Below, in pieces: positions 11,743 to 22,985 of a stretch of DNA of 64,000 nucleotides (positions are counted from its first letter, which is position 1; each line of letters opens with the position of its first letter). Below the pieces are notes generated by a model. That model searched no databases, was not told the origin of the DNA, and saw only the letters and a list, made by a program, of their open reading frames with translations. The stretch comes from Salinibacterium amurskyense (GTDB taxonomy: Bacteria; Actinomycetota; Actinomycetes; Actinomycetales; Microbacteriaceae). The DNA lies in contig NZ_PGFH01000003.1 of the NCBI RefSeq assembly GCF_002797685.1, positions 62,001-126,000 on the forward strand, in the 5' to 3' direction. A program made the position numbers and the translations under genes.

Positions 11743-11789
11743 CGGCCGACACAACTCCGTCAACTTAATTGTCGAGTTAGAGTTGGCCG
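11743..11789 (-). terminator. Imperfect stem-loop between bacteriocin and permease genes
   Basis: Segments CGGCC...AACTC (11743-11757) and GAGTT...GGCCG (11774-11789) pair imperfectly just beyond the peptide gene on the minus strand. Partial termination here would give more peptide than transporter transcript. The T-run is poor and the evidence modest. Confidence 0.3.
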
Positions 11790-11811
11790 GCCGCTTGGCG
11801 GCTGCTATCCG

Positions 11812-12099
11812 CTAGTTGAAGATTCGGTAGGACGCTTGGTTCCCCCACAGAGTTCCAACGAGACTGGCCTTTGACCATTTTCCGCCACCGACGGTATAGC
11901 CAACGTCAACGGTCCCGTTGCCGTTGACGACCTTCGCGTAGTGGTATTTGGACGGGTGGAGGTACTCGGAGTAGATAAATCCGCCGTAGCGCCACTCCCC
12001 ACCATCGACGTACTTAGTAGTTGCAAGAGCGCTTCCAGCACCAACACCGGTGACGAGCAGCGCCAAAATCGTCGCCGTGGCGATCTTCTTCTTAAGCAT
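11812..12099 (-). CDS. Lactococcin-972-family bacteriocin precursor
   Basis: The product is a 95-residue secreted peptide. A Sec signal (KKK, hydrophobic core, SALA) ends at about residue 26. The predicted mature part has 69 residues, no cysteine, and several aromatics and glycines. The pattern G-x-W near its start, then Y-H-x-A-x-V-V-N-x-N-G, then W-S-K-A-S and a terminal S-Y-R-I-F-N, matches the lactococcin 972 family. Characterised members bind lipid II and block septum formation. I choose the ATG at 12099 over an in-frame TTG at 12111 because GAGGA lies at the right distance before the ATG. The permease and ATPase genes follow on the same strand. Activity and target are inferred from the family. 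Confidence 0.88.
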   Translation of the reverse strand: MLKKKIATATILALLVTGVGAGSALATTKYVDGGEWRYGGFIYSEYLHPSKYHYAKVVNGNGTVDVGYTVGGGKWSKASLVGTLWGNQASYRIFN

Positions 12100-12144
12100 G
12101 AACTTCCTCAATTCTCTGATTGGGCGGTTTCTGAATTGAAACTG

Positions 12145-12174
12145 AGGATAACCCGAGTAAGAATGGCTTGTCTA
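12145..12174 (-). promoter_or_regulatory. Candidate promoter of the bacteriocin genes
   Basis: Read on the minus strand, TAGACA (12174-12169) and TATCCT (12150-12145) are separated by 18 bases. They match 5 of 6 and 4 of 6 positions of the primary sigma consensus. The predicted start lies about 40 bases before the bacteriocin ATG. Confidence 0.4.
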
Positions 12175-12341
12175 GTAGGACAGCTCTTCTATTTCCCAAC
12201 TGCGTAGCTTCGGTCAGCGGCTAGATGTCTCGAGAAACAAATCCCACATCTGGTCCAGCATTTCGCAATCCTTTGCTAAGCTGGGTGAAGTAAGAAAAAT
12301 CCCTCGCCGCGTGCATCTACGCCCCGATTCTGGAGACAGCG

Positions 12342-13438
<1,097 letters not shown>

Positions 13439-13463
13439 TAACTGACTAACTGAGGAGGCTGGG

Positions 13464-14018
13464 ATGCTTAGTGCAGTACTGGCTGCCGCGGAAGAGGGAG
13501 ATTTGAATCCCCTCCTTCCCGCAGATTACGACATCATTTGGTCAGCGGTTTGCTTCGCTATCATCTTGTTCTTCTTCTGGAAGAAGTTCCTTCCAGCACT
13601 GACGAAGACGCTTGATGCTCGCGCTGAGGCCATCGAAGGTGGCATCAAGAAGGCTGAGATCGCTCAGGCTGAAGCGGCTACGGCTCTCGAGCAGTACAAG
13701 ACGCAGCTCGCTGAAGGTCGTGCCGAAGCCGCGAAGATCCGCGAACAGGCTCGTCTTGAGGGAACCGCCATCGTCAACGAGCTCAAGGAGCAGGCGACGG
13801 TCGAAGCCGCTCGCATCACTGCGAACGCTCAAGCAACGATCGAAGCAGAACGCCAGGCGGCACTCGTCTCGCTCCGCAGCGAGGTTGGCTCAATGGCCAT
13901 CGACCTCGCATCGGGCGTTATCGGGCAGAGCCTGACGGATGACAAGAAGTCGTCGGCACTCGTCGACCAGTTCTTGGCTGACCTCGAGGCATCAGAGAAG
14001 GCAAAGGCGAAGAAGTAA
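13464..14018 (+). CDS. atpF: ATP synthase F0 subunit b
   Basis: Subunit b is the peripheral stalk. The 184 residues comprise a short periplasmic N-terminus, one TM helix (about residues 27-45, WSAVCFAIILFFFWKK) and a long charged Ala/Glu-rich helix that dimerises and reaches F1. GAGGAGG precedes the ATG. The TAA stop shares one base with the atpH start, so the two stalk subunits are translationally linked. They are not fused into a single b-delta polypeptide as in mycobacteria. Confidence 0.96.
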   Translation: MLSAVLAAAEEGDLNPLLPADYDIIWSAVCFAIILFFFWKKFLPALTKTLDARAEAIEGGIKKAEIAQAEAATALEQYKTQLAEGRAEAAKIREQARLEGTAIVNELKEQATVEAARITANAQATIEAERQAALVSLRSEVGSMAIDLASGVIGQSLTDDKKSSALVDQFLADLEASEKAKAKK

Positions 14019-14812
14019 TGGGATCAGCTACGAGAGAAGCGCTTGTTGCAGCGAAGGATGCACTCGCATCCGTCACTGCCAAGAACTCTCTGGCCACGGG
14101 CGCAGAGCTGTTCAAAGCAGGACGCGTAGTGGGCGACTCCGCTCAGCTTCGTGCTGTTTTGGCTGACCCTGCCGTCGACGCGAAAGACAAGGCCGCAACA
14201 GTCGGCTCGGTTTTCTCGTCGCTGAGCGCCTCAACGCGCACCGTACTTTCAGCCATCGTGAGCGCTCGCTGGTCGAGCGCTGACGACTTGCTCGCAGGAA
14301 TCGAAGAGGTCGGCATTCGAGCGATCGCTAAGTCGGCTCCGGCAAAGCTCGCGATCGAAGACGAACTCTTCGCTTTCGGTACCACCGTCGCGTCTGACGC
14401 ACAGCTCGAACTTGCTGTTGGCAGCAAGCTCGGTTCGGCTGCTGCGAAGTCGAAGCTCGTTGGTTCCTTGCTCACGGGCAAGGCATCGGAGCAGACGGCG
14501 CTGATCGTTGATCACCTCGTTCAGCAGCCCCGTGGGCGTCGCATCGGGGAACTCGTTTCCACGGCCGCTGACATCGTTGCGGACCAGGCAGGCAAGGCGG
14601 TCGCAACCATTACGACCGCCGCACCGCTCAAGGCAGCACAGCTTGAGCGCCTGCGCGCAGGACTTGCCAGCAACTACGGACGCGAGCTCAAGCTCAACGT
14701 TCGTCTCGACCCCTCGATTATCGGTGGGGTTCGCGTGCAGATCGGTGACGAAGTTATCGATGGCAGCGTTTCCACCAAGCTCAACGACCTCAGGATCCAA
14801 CTCGCAGGCTAG
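14018..14812 (+). CDS. atpH: ATP synthase F1 subunit delta
   Basis: Delta links the peripheral stalk to the top of the alpha3beta3 head. At 264 residues it has the longer actinobacterial form. The conserved C-terminal OSCP/delta segment (LKLNVRLDPSIIGGVRVQIGDEVIDGS, cited here only by its ends) covers the last 40 residues. The ATG overlaps the last base of the atpF stop. The gene is followed by atpA after 37 bases. Confidence 0.95.
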   Translation: MGSATREALVAAKDALASVTAKNSLATGAELFKAGRVVGDSAQLRAVLADPAVDAKDKAATVGSVFSSLSASTRTVLSAIVSARWSSADDLLAGIEEVGIRAIAKSAPAKLAIEDELFAFGTTVASDAQLELAVGSKLGSAAAKSKLVGSLLTGKASEQTALIVDHLVQQPRGRRIGELVSTAADIVADQAGKAVATITTAAPLKAAQLERLRAGLASNYGRELKLNVRLDPSIIGGVRVQIGDEVIDGSVSTKLNDLRIQLAG

Positions 14813-14849
14813 CGAGTTAGCAGAACTTTCCACGGAATAGGAAAACACA

Positions 14850-16487
14850 ATGGCAGAACTCAGCATTAGTCCGGACGAGATCCGCGACGCGCTCAAGGAC
14901 TTCGTCAAGGCTTACGAGCCCGGCAAGGCCGCGACCACCGAAACCGGAACGGTCATTGACGCGTCCGACGGCATCGCCCACGTCGAGGGACTCCCCGGCG
15001 TTATGGCCAACGAGCTCATCCGCTTCGCTGATGGAACTCTGGGCCTCGCTCAGAACCTCGACGAAGACGAGATCGGTGTTGTTGTTCTCGGTGAATTCAC
15101 CGGCATCGTTGAAGGTATGGAAGTTGCTCGCACTGGCGAAGTTCTCTCCTCGCCCGTCGGTGACGCATTCCTCGGCCGTGTAGTCGACCCGCTGGGTAAC
15201 CCCATCGATGGTCTCGGCGACATCAAGGCAGAAGGCCGCCGCGCCCTTGAGCTCCAGGCTCCCGGCGTTATGGCCCGTAAGAGCGTGCACGAGCCCATGC
15301 AGACCGGAATCAAGGCAATCGACGCCATGATCCCGATCGGCCGTGGCCAGCGCCAGCTGATCATTGGTGACCGCCAGACGGGTAAGACCGCCATCGCGAT
15401 CGACACCATCATCAACCAGAAGGACAACTGGGAGTCGGGCGACGAGAACAAGCAGGTTCGCTGCATCTACGTTGCTATCGGTCAAAAGGGTTCCACGATC
15501 GCTGCCGTCAAGGGCGCGCTCGAGGACGCCGGTGCCATGGAGTACACCACCATCGTGGCTGCTCCCGCATCCGACCCCGCAGGTTTCAAGTACCTTGCTC
15601 CCTACACCGGTTCGGCCATCGGCCAGCACTGGATGTACGGCGGCAAGCACGTACTGATCATCTTCGATGACCTCTCCAAGCAGGCTGAGGCCTACCGTGC
15701 CGTATCGCTGCTCCTGCGCCGTCCGCCAGGGCGTGAGGCATACCCCGGTGACGTGTTCTACCTGCACTCCCGTCTGCTCGAGCGTTGTGCCAAGCTCTCT
15801 GACGAGCTGGGTGCCGGTTCGATGACCGGTCTTCCCATCATCGAGACCAAGGCAAACGACGTTGCTGCCTACATTCCGACCAACGTGATCTCGATCACCG
15901 ACGGCCAGATCTTCTTGCAGTCCGACCTCTTCAACGCCAACCAGCGCCCCGCTGTTGACGTGGGAATCTCGGTCTCGCGAGTCGGTGGTGACGCGCAGGT
16001 CAAGTCGATCAAGAAGGTTTCAGGAACCCTGAAGCTGGAACTGGCTCAGTACCGTTCGCTCGAGGCATTCGCGATGTTCGCATCCGACCTCGACGCAACG
16101 AGCCGTCGCCAGCTTGCTCGAGGTGCACGCCTCACCGAGCTGCTGCGCCAGCCGCAGTACTCGCCGTTCCCCGTCGAGAACCAGGTCGTTTCGATCTGGG
16201 CTGGCACCAACGGCAAGCTCGATGAAGTTCCCGTCGAAGACGTACTTCGTTTCGAAAGTGAACTCCACGACTACCTCGCACGCAACACGAAGGTGCTTGA
16301 CACCCTCCGCGAGAAGAACGCACTCGATGACCAGCTGATCGCTGACATGGATGCCGGAGTCGAAGCCTTCAAGCTGGGCTTCCAGACGGGTGAGGGCAAG
16401 TCGCTCAACTCCGTCGGCACCGAGGAGTTCGACGAGATCGCTGAAGAAGACATCGCTCAAGAGCAGATCGTCAAGCAGAAGCGCTGA
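14850..16487 (+). CDS. atpA: ATP synthase F1 subunit alpha
   Basis: Alpha is the non-catalytic nucleotide-binding subunit of the F1 head. The 545-residue length is typical. The beta-barrel domain is followed by the P-loop GDRQTGKTA near residue 172, then [16 protein letters not shown] and the alpha-specific [16 protein letters not shown], with the C-terminal helical domain ending in charged residues. A GGAATAGGAAAA ribosome site precedes the ATG. It belongs to the operon between atpH and atpG. Confidence 0.98.
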   Translation: MAELSISPDEIRDALKDFVKAYEPGKAATTETGTVIDASDGIAHVEGLPGVMANELIRFADGTLGLAQNLDEDEIGVVVLGEFTGIVEGMEVARTGEVLSSPVGDAFLGRVVDPLGNPIDGLGDIKAEGRRALELQAPGVMARKSVHEPMQTGIKAIDAMIPIGRGQRQLIIGDRQTGKTAIAIDTIINQKDNWESGDENKQVRCIYVAIGQKGSTIAAVKGALEDAGAMEYTTIVAAPASDPAGFKYLAPYTGSAIGQHWMYGGKHVLIIFDDLSKQAEAYRAVSLLLRRPPGREAYPGDVFYLHSRLLERCAKLSDELGAGSMTGLPIIETKANDVAAYIPTNVISITDGQIFLQSDLFNANQRPAVDVGISVSRVGGDAQVKSIKKVSGTLKLELAQYRSLEAFAMFASDLDATSRRQLARGARLTELLRQPQYSPFPVENQVVSIWAGTNGKLDEVPVEDVLRFESELHDYLARNTKVLDTLREKNALDDQLIADMDAGVEAFKLGFQTGEGKSLNSVGTEEFDEIAEEDIAQEQIVKQKR

Positions 16488-16537
16488 GCTTCGCACCAGT
16501 GATCATCGACCAACACGACATAGAAAGTTAGAAAGCC

Positions 16538-18984
<2,447 letters not shown>

Positions 18985-18986
18985 CA

Positions 18987-19247
18987 ATGGCAGTTCTCGC
19001 AGTGAGCGTTGTCTCCGCCGACCAGGAACTCTGGTCGGGGGAGGCAACCCAGCTCATCGCTCGTACCACCGAAGGTGAAATCGGAATTCTCCCGGGTCAC
19101 GAACCGCTTCTGGCGATTCTGGCCAAAGGTGAGGTCCGTGTTTCAACCGCAGACGGCCAGACGGTGACCGCAATTGCGGACAACGGCTTCCTCTCGGTTG
19201 AGAACAACACCGTCACCGTGGTGGCGAGCACCGCAGAACTGGTTTAG
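18987..19247 (+). CDS. atpC: ATP synthase F1 subunit epsilon
   Basis: Epsilon couples the rotor to the c-ring and can brake hydrolysis. The 86-residue product consists of the beta-sandwich domain (GEIGILPGHEPLLAIL) with almost no C-terminal helical hairpin, as in many actinobacteria. The start is the ATG 2 bases after the atpD stop; a start at 18954 would lie inside atpD. It is the last gene of the atp operon proper. Confidence 0.95.
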   Translation: MAVLAVSVVSADQELWSGEATQLIARTTEGEIGILPGHEPLLAILAKGEVRVSTADGQTVTAIADNGFLSVENNTVTVVASTAELV

Positions 19248-19256
19248 TTTCCAATC

Positions 19257-19778
19257 ATGCTTATAGCGATGGCCGGGTTGCCGGGTGCAGGAAAATCGAC
19301 TCTCGCAGAGGTCGTGGGTGCCCGGCGCAAGACCACCGTGTTGTCTGTCGACCAGATAGAGACAGCGATCCTGAAGGCCGGCATCAGTGCCGGACAACCG
19401 ACAGGACTCGCTGCCTATCTGGTGGCGGAGACTCTCGCCGAATCCGTGCTGATGAACGACAACGACATCATCATTGATGCTGTCAACGCCGTGGATCCAG
19501 CGCGCGAGCAGTGGGTCAATCTAGCCGAGCGCACCGGCTCGGGTATCCGCTTCATTGAAGTTGTCTGTTCTGACGAAGAACTTCACAAAGAACGCCTCGT
19601 AGAGCGCGCTGCTAAGCGTGAGCTTGCGGGTGCGCCAGACCGCGATGCTGTTGAGCAAAGCGTTGAAGAGTATTCCCCGTGGAGCGGAGTGAGCGGCGCA
19701 GTAGCCCGCATCACCCTCGACTCTGCCGGACCCATCGGCGTCAACGTCGAACGGGCCTCCGCGTTCCTCGACGCGTGA
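19257..19778 (+). CDS. P-loop kinase/ATPase of unknown substrate
   Basis: This 173-residue protein has a Walker A motif AGLPGAGKSTLAE at its very N-terminus and a DQIETAIL acidic motif near residue 41. It also has a second acidic strand (DNDIIIDAVN) near residue 72, and a lid-like Arg-rich segment (ERLVERAAKREL). This order resembles AAA_33/Zeta-toxin-like or gluconate-kinase-like small-molecule kinases. It starts 9 bases after atpC and overlaps yaaA by GTGA, so all three may be on one transcript. The substrate is not recognisable. Confidence 0.8.
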   Translation: MLIAMAGLPGAGKSTLAEVVGARRKTTVLSVDQIETAILKAGISAGQPTGLAAYLVAETLAESVLMNDNDIIIDAVNAVDPAREQWVNLAERTGSGIRFIEVVCSDEELHKERLVERAAKRELAGAPDRDAVEQSVEEYSPWSGVSGAVARITLDSAGPIGVNVERASAFLDA

Positions 19779-20524
19779 TCGTTCTCCTTCCTCCCTCCGA
19801 AACTAAGCGTGACGGGGGAGATCAGGGTGCCGTGCTCGACTGGGATCGCCTCTCGTTTCCCGAGCTCACTCAGCCGCGGCAAGCCGTAGTATCTGCGGTC
19901 TCAGAGCTCGCCGGGGACACCGAAGCCGCTCAGCGCGCCCTCGGCATCAGCGCGAAACAGCTTTTTGAAGTGGAGCGCAACCGCACGCTGGCCACGGCGC
20001 CGGTAATGCCAGCCCTTGAACGCTATACCGGCGTGCTATTCGACGGTTTGGATGCCGCAACCATGACCACTGATGAGCGCTCGTTCGCCCACGAGACTGT
20101 GGTCGTGCATTCGGCGCTGTTCGGCCCGATCGGCGCCGGCGATCCCATTCCCGCGTACCGTCTCTCTCATAACTCCAAAGTCCCCGGGCTGCCATTGAAG
20201 AAGCATTGGCGTGTTCCGGCATCCGACGCTCTTGCGGGTCTCGGAGGGCTCCAGCTAGACCTCCGCTCCGAAGCGTACGCACAGTTGGGCGCGGCAGGGG
20301 AGAACAGCGCCTACCTGCGAGTGGTGACGGCGGGTGCAGACGGCAAGCGTGTGGCGTTGAGTCACTTCAACAAGAAGTCCAAAGGGCTCTTCACTCGTGC
20401 TCTCGTGCGGGCGGGGATTCGCCATTCAACGGTCGACTCGCTTCTCGAGTGGGCAAACGGTGCCGGCTTCCAGCTGGAGCACGGAGCGCCGGGCGAACTC
20501 GACCTGGTCGTCGAGAACGCCTAG
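19775..20524 (+). CDS. yaaA: YaaA (UPF0246) peroxide-stress family protein
   Basis: YaaA proteins lower intracellular free iron under hydrogen peroxide stress in E. coli and bind DNA. The 249 residues begin with the family hallmark VLLPPSETK and contain YRLSHNSKVPGLPLKKHWR-like and KKSKGLFTRALV segments. The GTG at 19775 overlaps the preceding stop and gives the standard N-terminus. A longer reading from 19679 would add about 30 unrelated residues encoded inside the upstream gene. It is convergent with tag across a 163-base GC-rich repeat region. Confidence 0.9.
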   Translation: MIVLLPPSETKRDGGDQGAVLDWDRLSFPELTQPRQAVVSAVSELAGDTEAAQRALGISAKQLFEVERNRTLATAPVMPALERYTGVLFDGLDAATMTTDERSFAHETVVVHSALFGPIGAGDPIPAYRLSHNSKVPGLPLKKHWRVPASDALAGLGGLQLDLRSEAYAQLGAAGENSAYLRVVTAGADGKRVALSHFNKKSKGLFTRALVRAGIRHSTVDSLLEWANGAGFQLEHGAPGELDLVVENA

Positions 20525-20537
20525 CAACGTCACTGAG

Positions 20538-20651
20538 CCCGTGCTGCTGGCCCGTGCTGCTGGCCCGTGAGCGGCAACGCCGCTGAGTCGGGGCTGCCGA
20601 CCCACAGACCGCGGCTGCTGGCTTGCAGGGTCGGGGCTGCTGGCCCGCACG
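20538..20651. repeat. Degenerate 13-bp GC-rich tandem repeats
   Basis: CCCGTGCTGCTGG occurs twice head to tail (20538-20563). It is followed by decayed copies built on GGGCTGCTGGCCC-like words up to about 20651. The block fills the intergenic space between convergent yaaA and tag. No coding function was seen. It may form structured RNA at both 3' ends. Confidence 0.7.
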
Positions 20652-20687
20652 ACCGAAGAGGCACACAGCTGCGTCCGTGGCGAAACG

Positions 20688-21278
20688 TTAGACGGCTCGC
20701 CAGCAGCCTTCGAGGTGGTCGTCGACCATGCCCGCGGATTGCATGAGCGCGTACATCGTTGTCGGGCCCACAAAGCGGAACCCTCGCGCTTTGAGCGCCT
20801 TGCTCATGGCCGTCGACTCCTCGGTGGTCGCAGGAACGTCGCTGAACGCTGCGAGACGAGTGGTTCGTGGTGGCGGTGCGAAACTCCACAGCAGCGTGTC
20901 TAGCGCGCCGGGATCGTTCCGCGTGAGTTCGAGTGTTGCTTGAGCGTTGGTGATCGCCGCAGATACCTTGAGCCGATTGCGGATGATGCGGGGGTCGTTC
21001 AGCAGCCGAGCGATGTCGTCGTCGCCGTAGCCTGCGATCGTGGCGGCGTCGAAGTGATCGAAGGCTTCGCGGATGCCCTCTCGGCGACGCAAGATCGTGA
21101 TCCAGGAGAGTCCCGCTTGAAACGCTTCGAGCATGATCTTCTCGAAGAGTTTGTGGTCGCCACGGAGGGGGTTGCCCCATTCGGTGTCGTGATACTGGCG
21201 GTACTGTTCGTCGTCTCCGACCCAACTGCATCGAGCCCGGCCGTCTGGCCCGACAAGGAGGGATTCGCGATCGCTCAC
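20688..21278 (-). CDS. tag: DNA-3-methyladenine glycosylase I
   Basis: Tag excises 3-methyladenine from alkylated DNA to start base-excision repair. The 196-residue product shows CSWVGDDEQYRQYHDTEWG near its start, then FQAGLSWITILRRREG and VGPTTMYALMQSAGMVDDH, all family signatures. The second catalytic-zone Cys/His zinc ligands are less obvious near the C-terminus (EGCW). The GTG at 21278 overlaps the ogt stop (GTGA on the minus strand), so two alkylation-repair genes are translationally coupled. A longer upstream frame exists but only as a shadow of ogt. Confidence 0.92.
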   Translation of the reverse strand: MSDRESLLVGPDGRARCSWVGDDEQYRQYHDTEWGNPLRGDHKLFEKIMLEAFQAGLSWITILRRREGIREAFDHFDAATIAGYGDDDIARLLNDPRIIRNRLKVSAAITNAQATLELTRNDPGALDTLLWSFAPPPRTTRLAAFSDVPATTEESTAMSKALKARGFRFVGPTTMYALMQSAGMVDDHLEGCWRAV

Positions 21279-21787
21279 TTGTGGCTGATCCCCTCGTGCT
21301 TGAGAAGCCAGACTTTGGTGGGAATGCCGTCGCCACCGCTGTAGCCGGTGATCCTTTGGTTGGACGCGAGCACACGGTGACAAGGAACGATGATCGGAAT
21401 CGGATTGGCACCGACAGCACCGCCAACCGCGCGACCGGCGGTGGGGCGGCCTGTAGCGCGGCCGATATCGGCGTAAGAAACTGCGGCGCCGTACGGAAGC
21501 TGGTTGAGCTGTAGCCACACGGATTTCTGGAATTCCGTGCCGGCCGCGGAGAGCGGCAGGTCGAAGGAGCGGCGGTCTCCGGCAAAGTACTCGGCGAGTT
21601 GAGTGGCCGCGGCGTCGAGAACCTCGCAAGAACGCTCCGGCTGTTCGTCGTGGGGGAGAACGCCGTCGTTCTCGATGGCGAGGCCGGTGACGCTAGCGCC
21701 GTCGCTCGTGAGCTCGATACGGCCTATCGGCGAAGACAGCCGGCGAAGGTAAGCGACCTCTGTCTGCAGGGGAGTGAACGTGTTCAT
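21275..21787 (-). CDS. ogt: Methylated-DNA--protein-cysteine methyltransferase
   Basis: This suicide enzyme transfers the alkyl group of O6-alkylguanine to its own cysteine. The catalytic motif is IPIIVPCHRVLASN near residue 133, preceded by the DNA-binding helix segment YGAAVSYADIGRATGRP and followed by GYSGGDGIPTKVWLLKHEG. The length of 170 residues is standard. It overlaps the downstream tag gene by 4 bases, which forms a compact alkylation-damage repair pair. No Ada-type regulatory domain is present, so expression may be constitutive. Confidence 0.95.
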   Translation of the reverse strand: MNTFTPLQTEVAYLRRLSSPIGRIELTSDGASVTGLAIENDGVLPHDEQPERSCEVLDAAATQLAEYFAGDRRSFDLPLSAAGTEFQKSVWLQLNQLPYGAAVSYADIGRATGRPTAGRAVGGAVGANPIPIIVPCHRVLASNQRITGYSGGDGIPTKVWLLKHEGISHK

Positions 21788-21878
21788 GCTTCGAGCGTAC
21801 GCCGCCTAGCGAGAAGGCGGCTGGCCATTTTCGGACATTGCAATTCGCTGCGAAAACGCGTGCTGTGGAGGAGCGGTG

Positions 21879-22931
21879 TTAGATGCCGTCTTGATTGCGC
21901 GGTTCGATATTGATGCTCTGGTTGAGTTCGCTGATCGTGGCGTTGAGATCTTCAAGCTGAACGACAAGCCCGTCGTAGGTGGCGACGTTAGCTTCAATCG
22001 TGTCGTAGAGCGCATTCAGTTCATCTTGGCGATTGATGAGCTGGTTTCGTTCACGATTGAACTGATCGAGCGTGGCGAAGTCGCCCCGATCAGCGCGTGC
22101 ATTGAAGCTGTCGATGTCGGCGTTCAAGCTGTCATAGCCCGAGTTGTAGGTCGCGTAGTCGTCGTCGATCGTGCCGCGCAGAGCATCCAGCTGCTCAACG
22201 AGCTTCTTGCTGGCATCCAGCTGCTCCGTGAAGACGGCATTCGACTTCTCGTGCAGCGCCACAACTGTCGCGCGATCCGTGAAGTAGGTGGCGTAGTGCT
22301 CTTCAAGCTCCGGGCTCAGATCGGCAAATTCCGTGCCGATGATTGAATGGAGCTCGTTCGAACGCTCGCCGGGCTCAGTCTTAGCGTAGAACTCCAGTGT
22401 TGTTGCGAACTCCGGATCATCCTTCATACGGTCGGCTTCAGCCTCGAGCAATGGCGTCAGTCGGGCGCGCTCGTCATCCGAGAGTCGATCCCACGCAGCG
22501 TGGAGCATCTCGTGTGCGGCGACGACCTCTTCGATGCCGGCGAGCCGCTCATCCGTCACATCAAAGAGGTAGATCGCTTTGCTGCTGGGGAAGTAGCACC
22601 CCAGCACGCCAAAGTTCTCTTCAACGTTCGAGCACGTGCTGTTGAACTCCGGGTTTTCCTGGACGACGGGCTGGCTCGCGTAGAAGAGGAACTCGCCCTC
22701 CTCTGACATCGCTGCCGAGGTGACGTACGCACGAACCGTGGAGGACGGCTCGAACTGCCACACCGTGAACTGATCGGAGATGCGCTGCTGGTTCGTGAGA
22801 GCCCACACCCCAGCAGCGATCACCGTTACGTTCAAAAGGATCGCGAGCCCAATCGCGATTGCGCGCGCCACAGTGATCCGAGCGCGGTCATCGCGCGGAC
22901 GCAGTGTTAGCGAATTTTCCTCAGTGCTCAC
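21879..22931 (-). CDS. Membrane-anchored HEXXH putative metallopeptidase with coiled coil
   Basis: I do not recognise a named family. The 350 residues have one N-terminal TM helix (about 22-45, short basic cytosolic tail, so the rest faces outside). Cysteines at 100 and 112 could form a disulfide. A HEXXH zinc motif (AHEMLHAAW, His140-Glu141-His144) is followed 50-60 residues later by a candidate third ligand (SNELHSIIGTEF, Glu193 or Glu201). A long heptad-like coiled coil fills about 225-340. This suggests a gluzincin-type peptidase held at the cell surface. The GTG start lacks a clear ribosome site. It is preceded by the aminotransferase gene on the same strand but probably separate. Confidence 0.75.
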   Translation of the reverse strand: MSTEENSLTLRPRDDRARITVARAIAIGLAILLNVTVIAAGVWALTNQQRISDQFTVWQFEPSSTVRAYVTSAAMSEEGEFLFYASQPVVQENPEFNSTCSNVEENFGVLGCYFPSSKAIYLFDVTDERLAGIEEVVAAHEMLHAAWDRLSDDERARLTPLLEAEADRMKDDPEFATTLEFYAKTEPGERSNELHSIIGTEFADLSPELEEHYATYFTDRATVVALHEKSNAVFTEQLDASKKLVEQLDALRGTIDDDYATYNSGYDSLNADIDSFNARADRGDFATLDQFNRERNQLINRQDELNALYDTIEANVATYDGLVVQLEDLNATISELNQSINIEPRNQDGI

Positions 22932-22985
22932 GGAAGGAACTCTATCCGAGCCGTGGGGTAAGAGGGAGGGCGAACGCGGTGGGTT

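Noticed and set aside
12175-12341. New promoter for the atp operon downstream of the bacteriocin island
   Set aside because: One must exist for the operon to be expressed, but I could not identify a convincing -35/-10 pair on the plus strand.
20688-21629. Longer minus-strand version of tag
   Set aside because: The extra N-terminus is the out-of-frame shadow of ogt. The GTG overlapping the ogt stop gives the standard Tag N-terminus.
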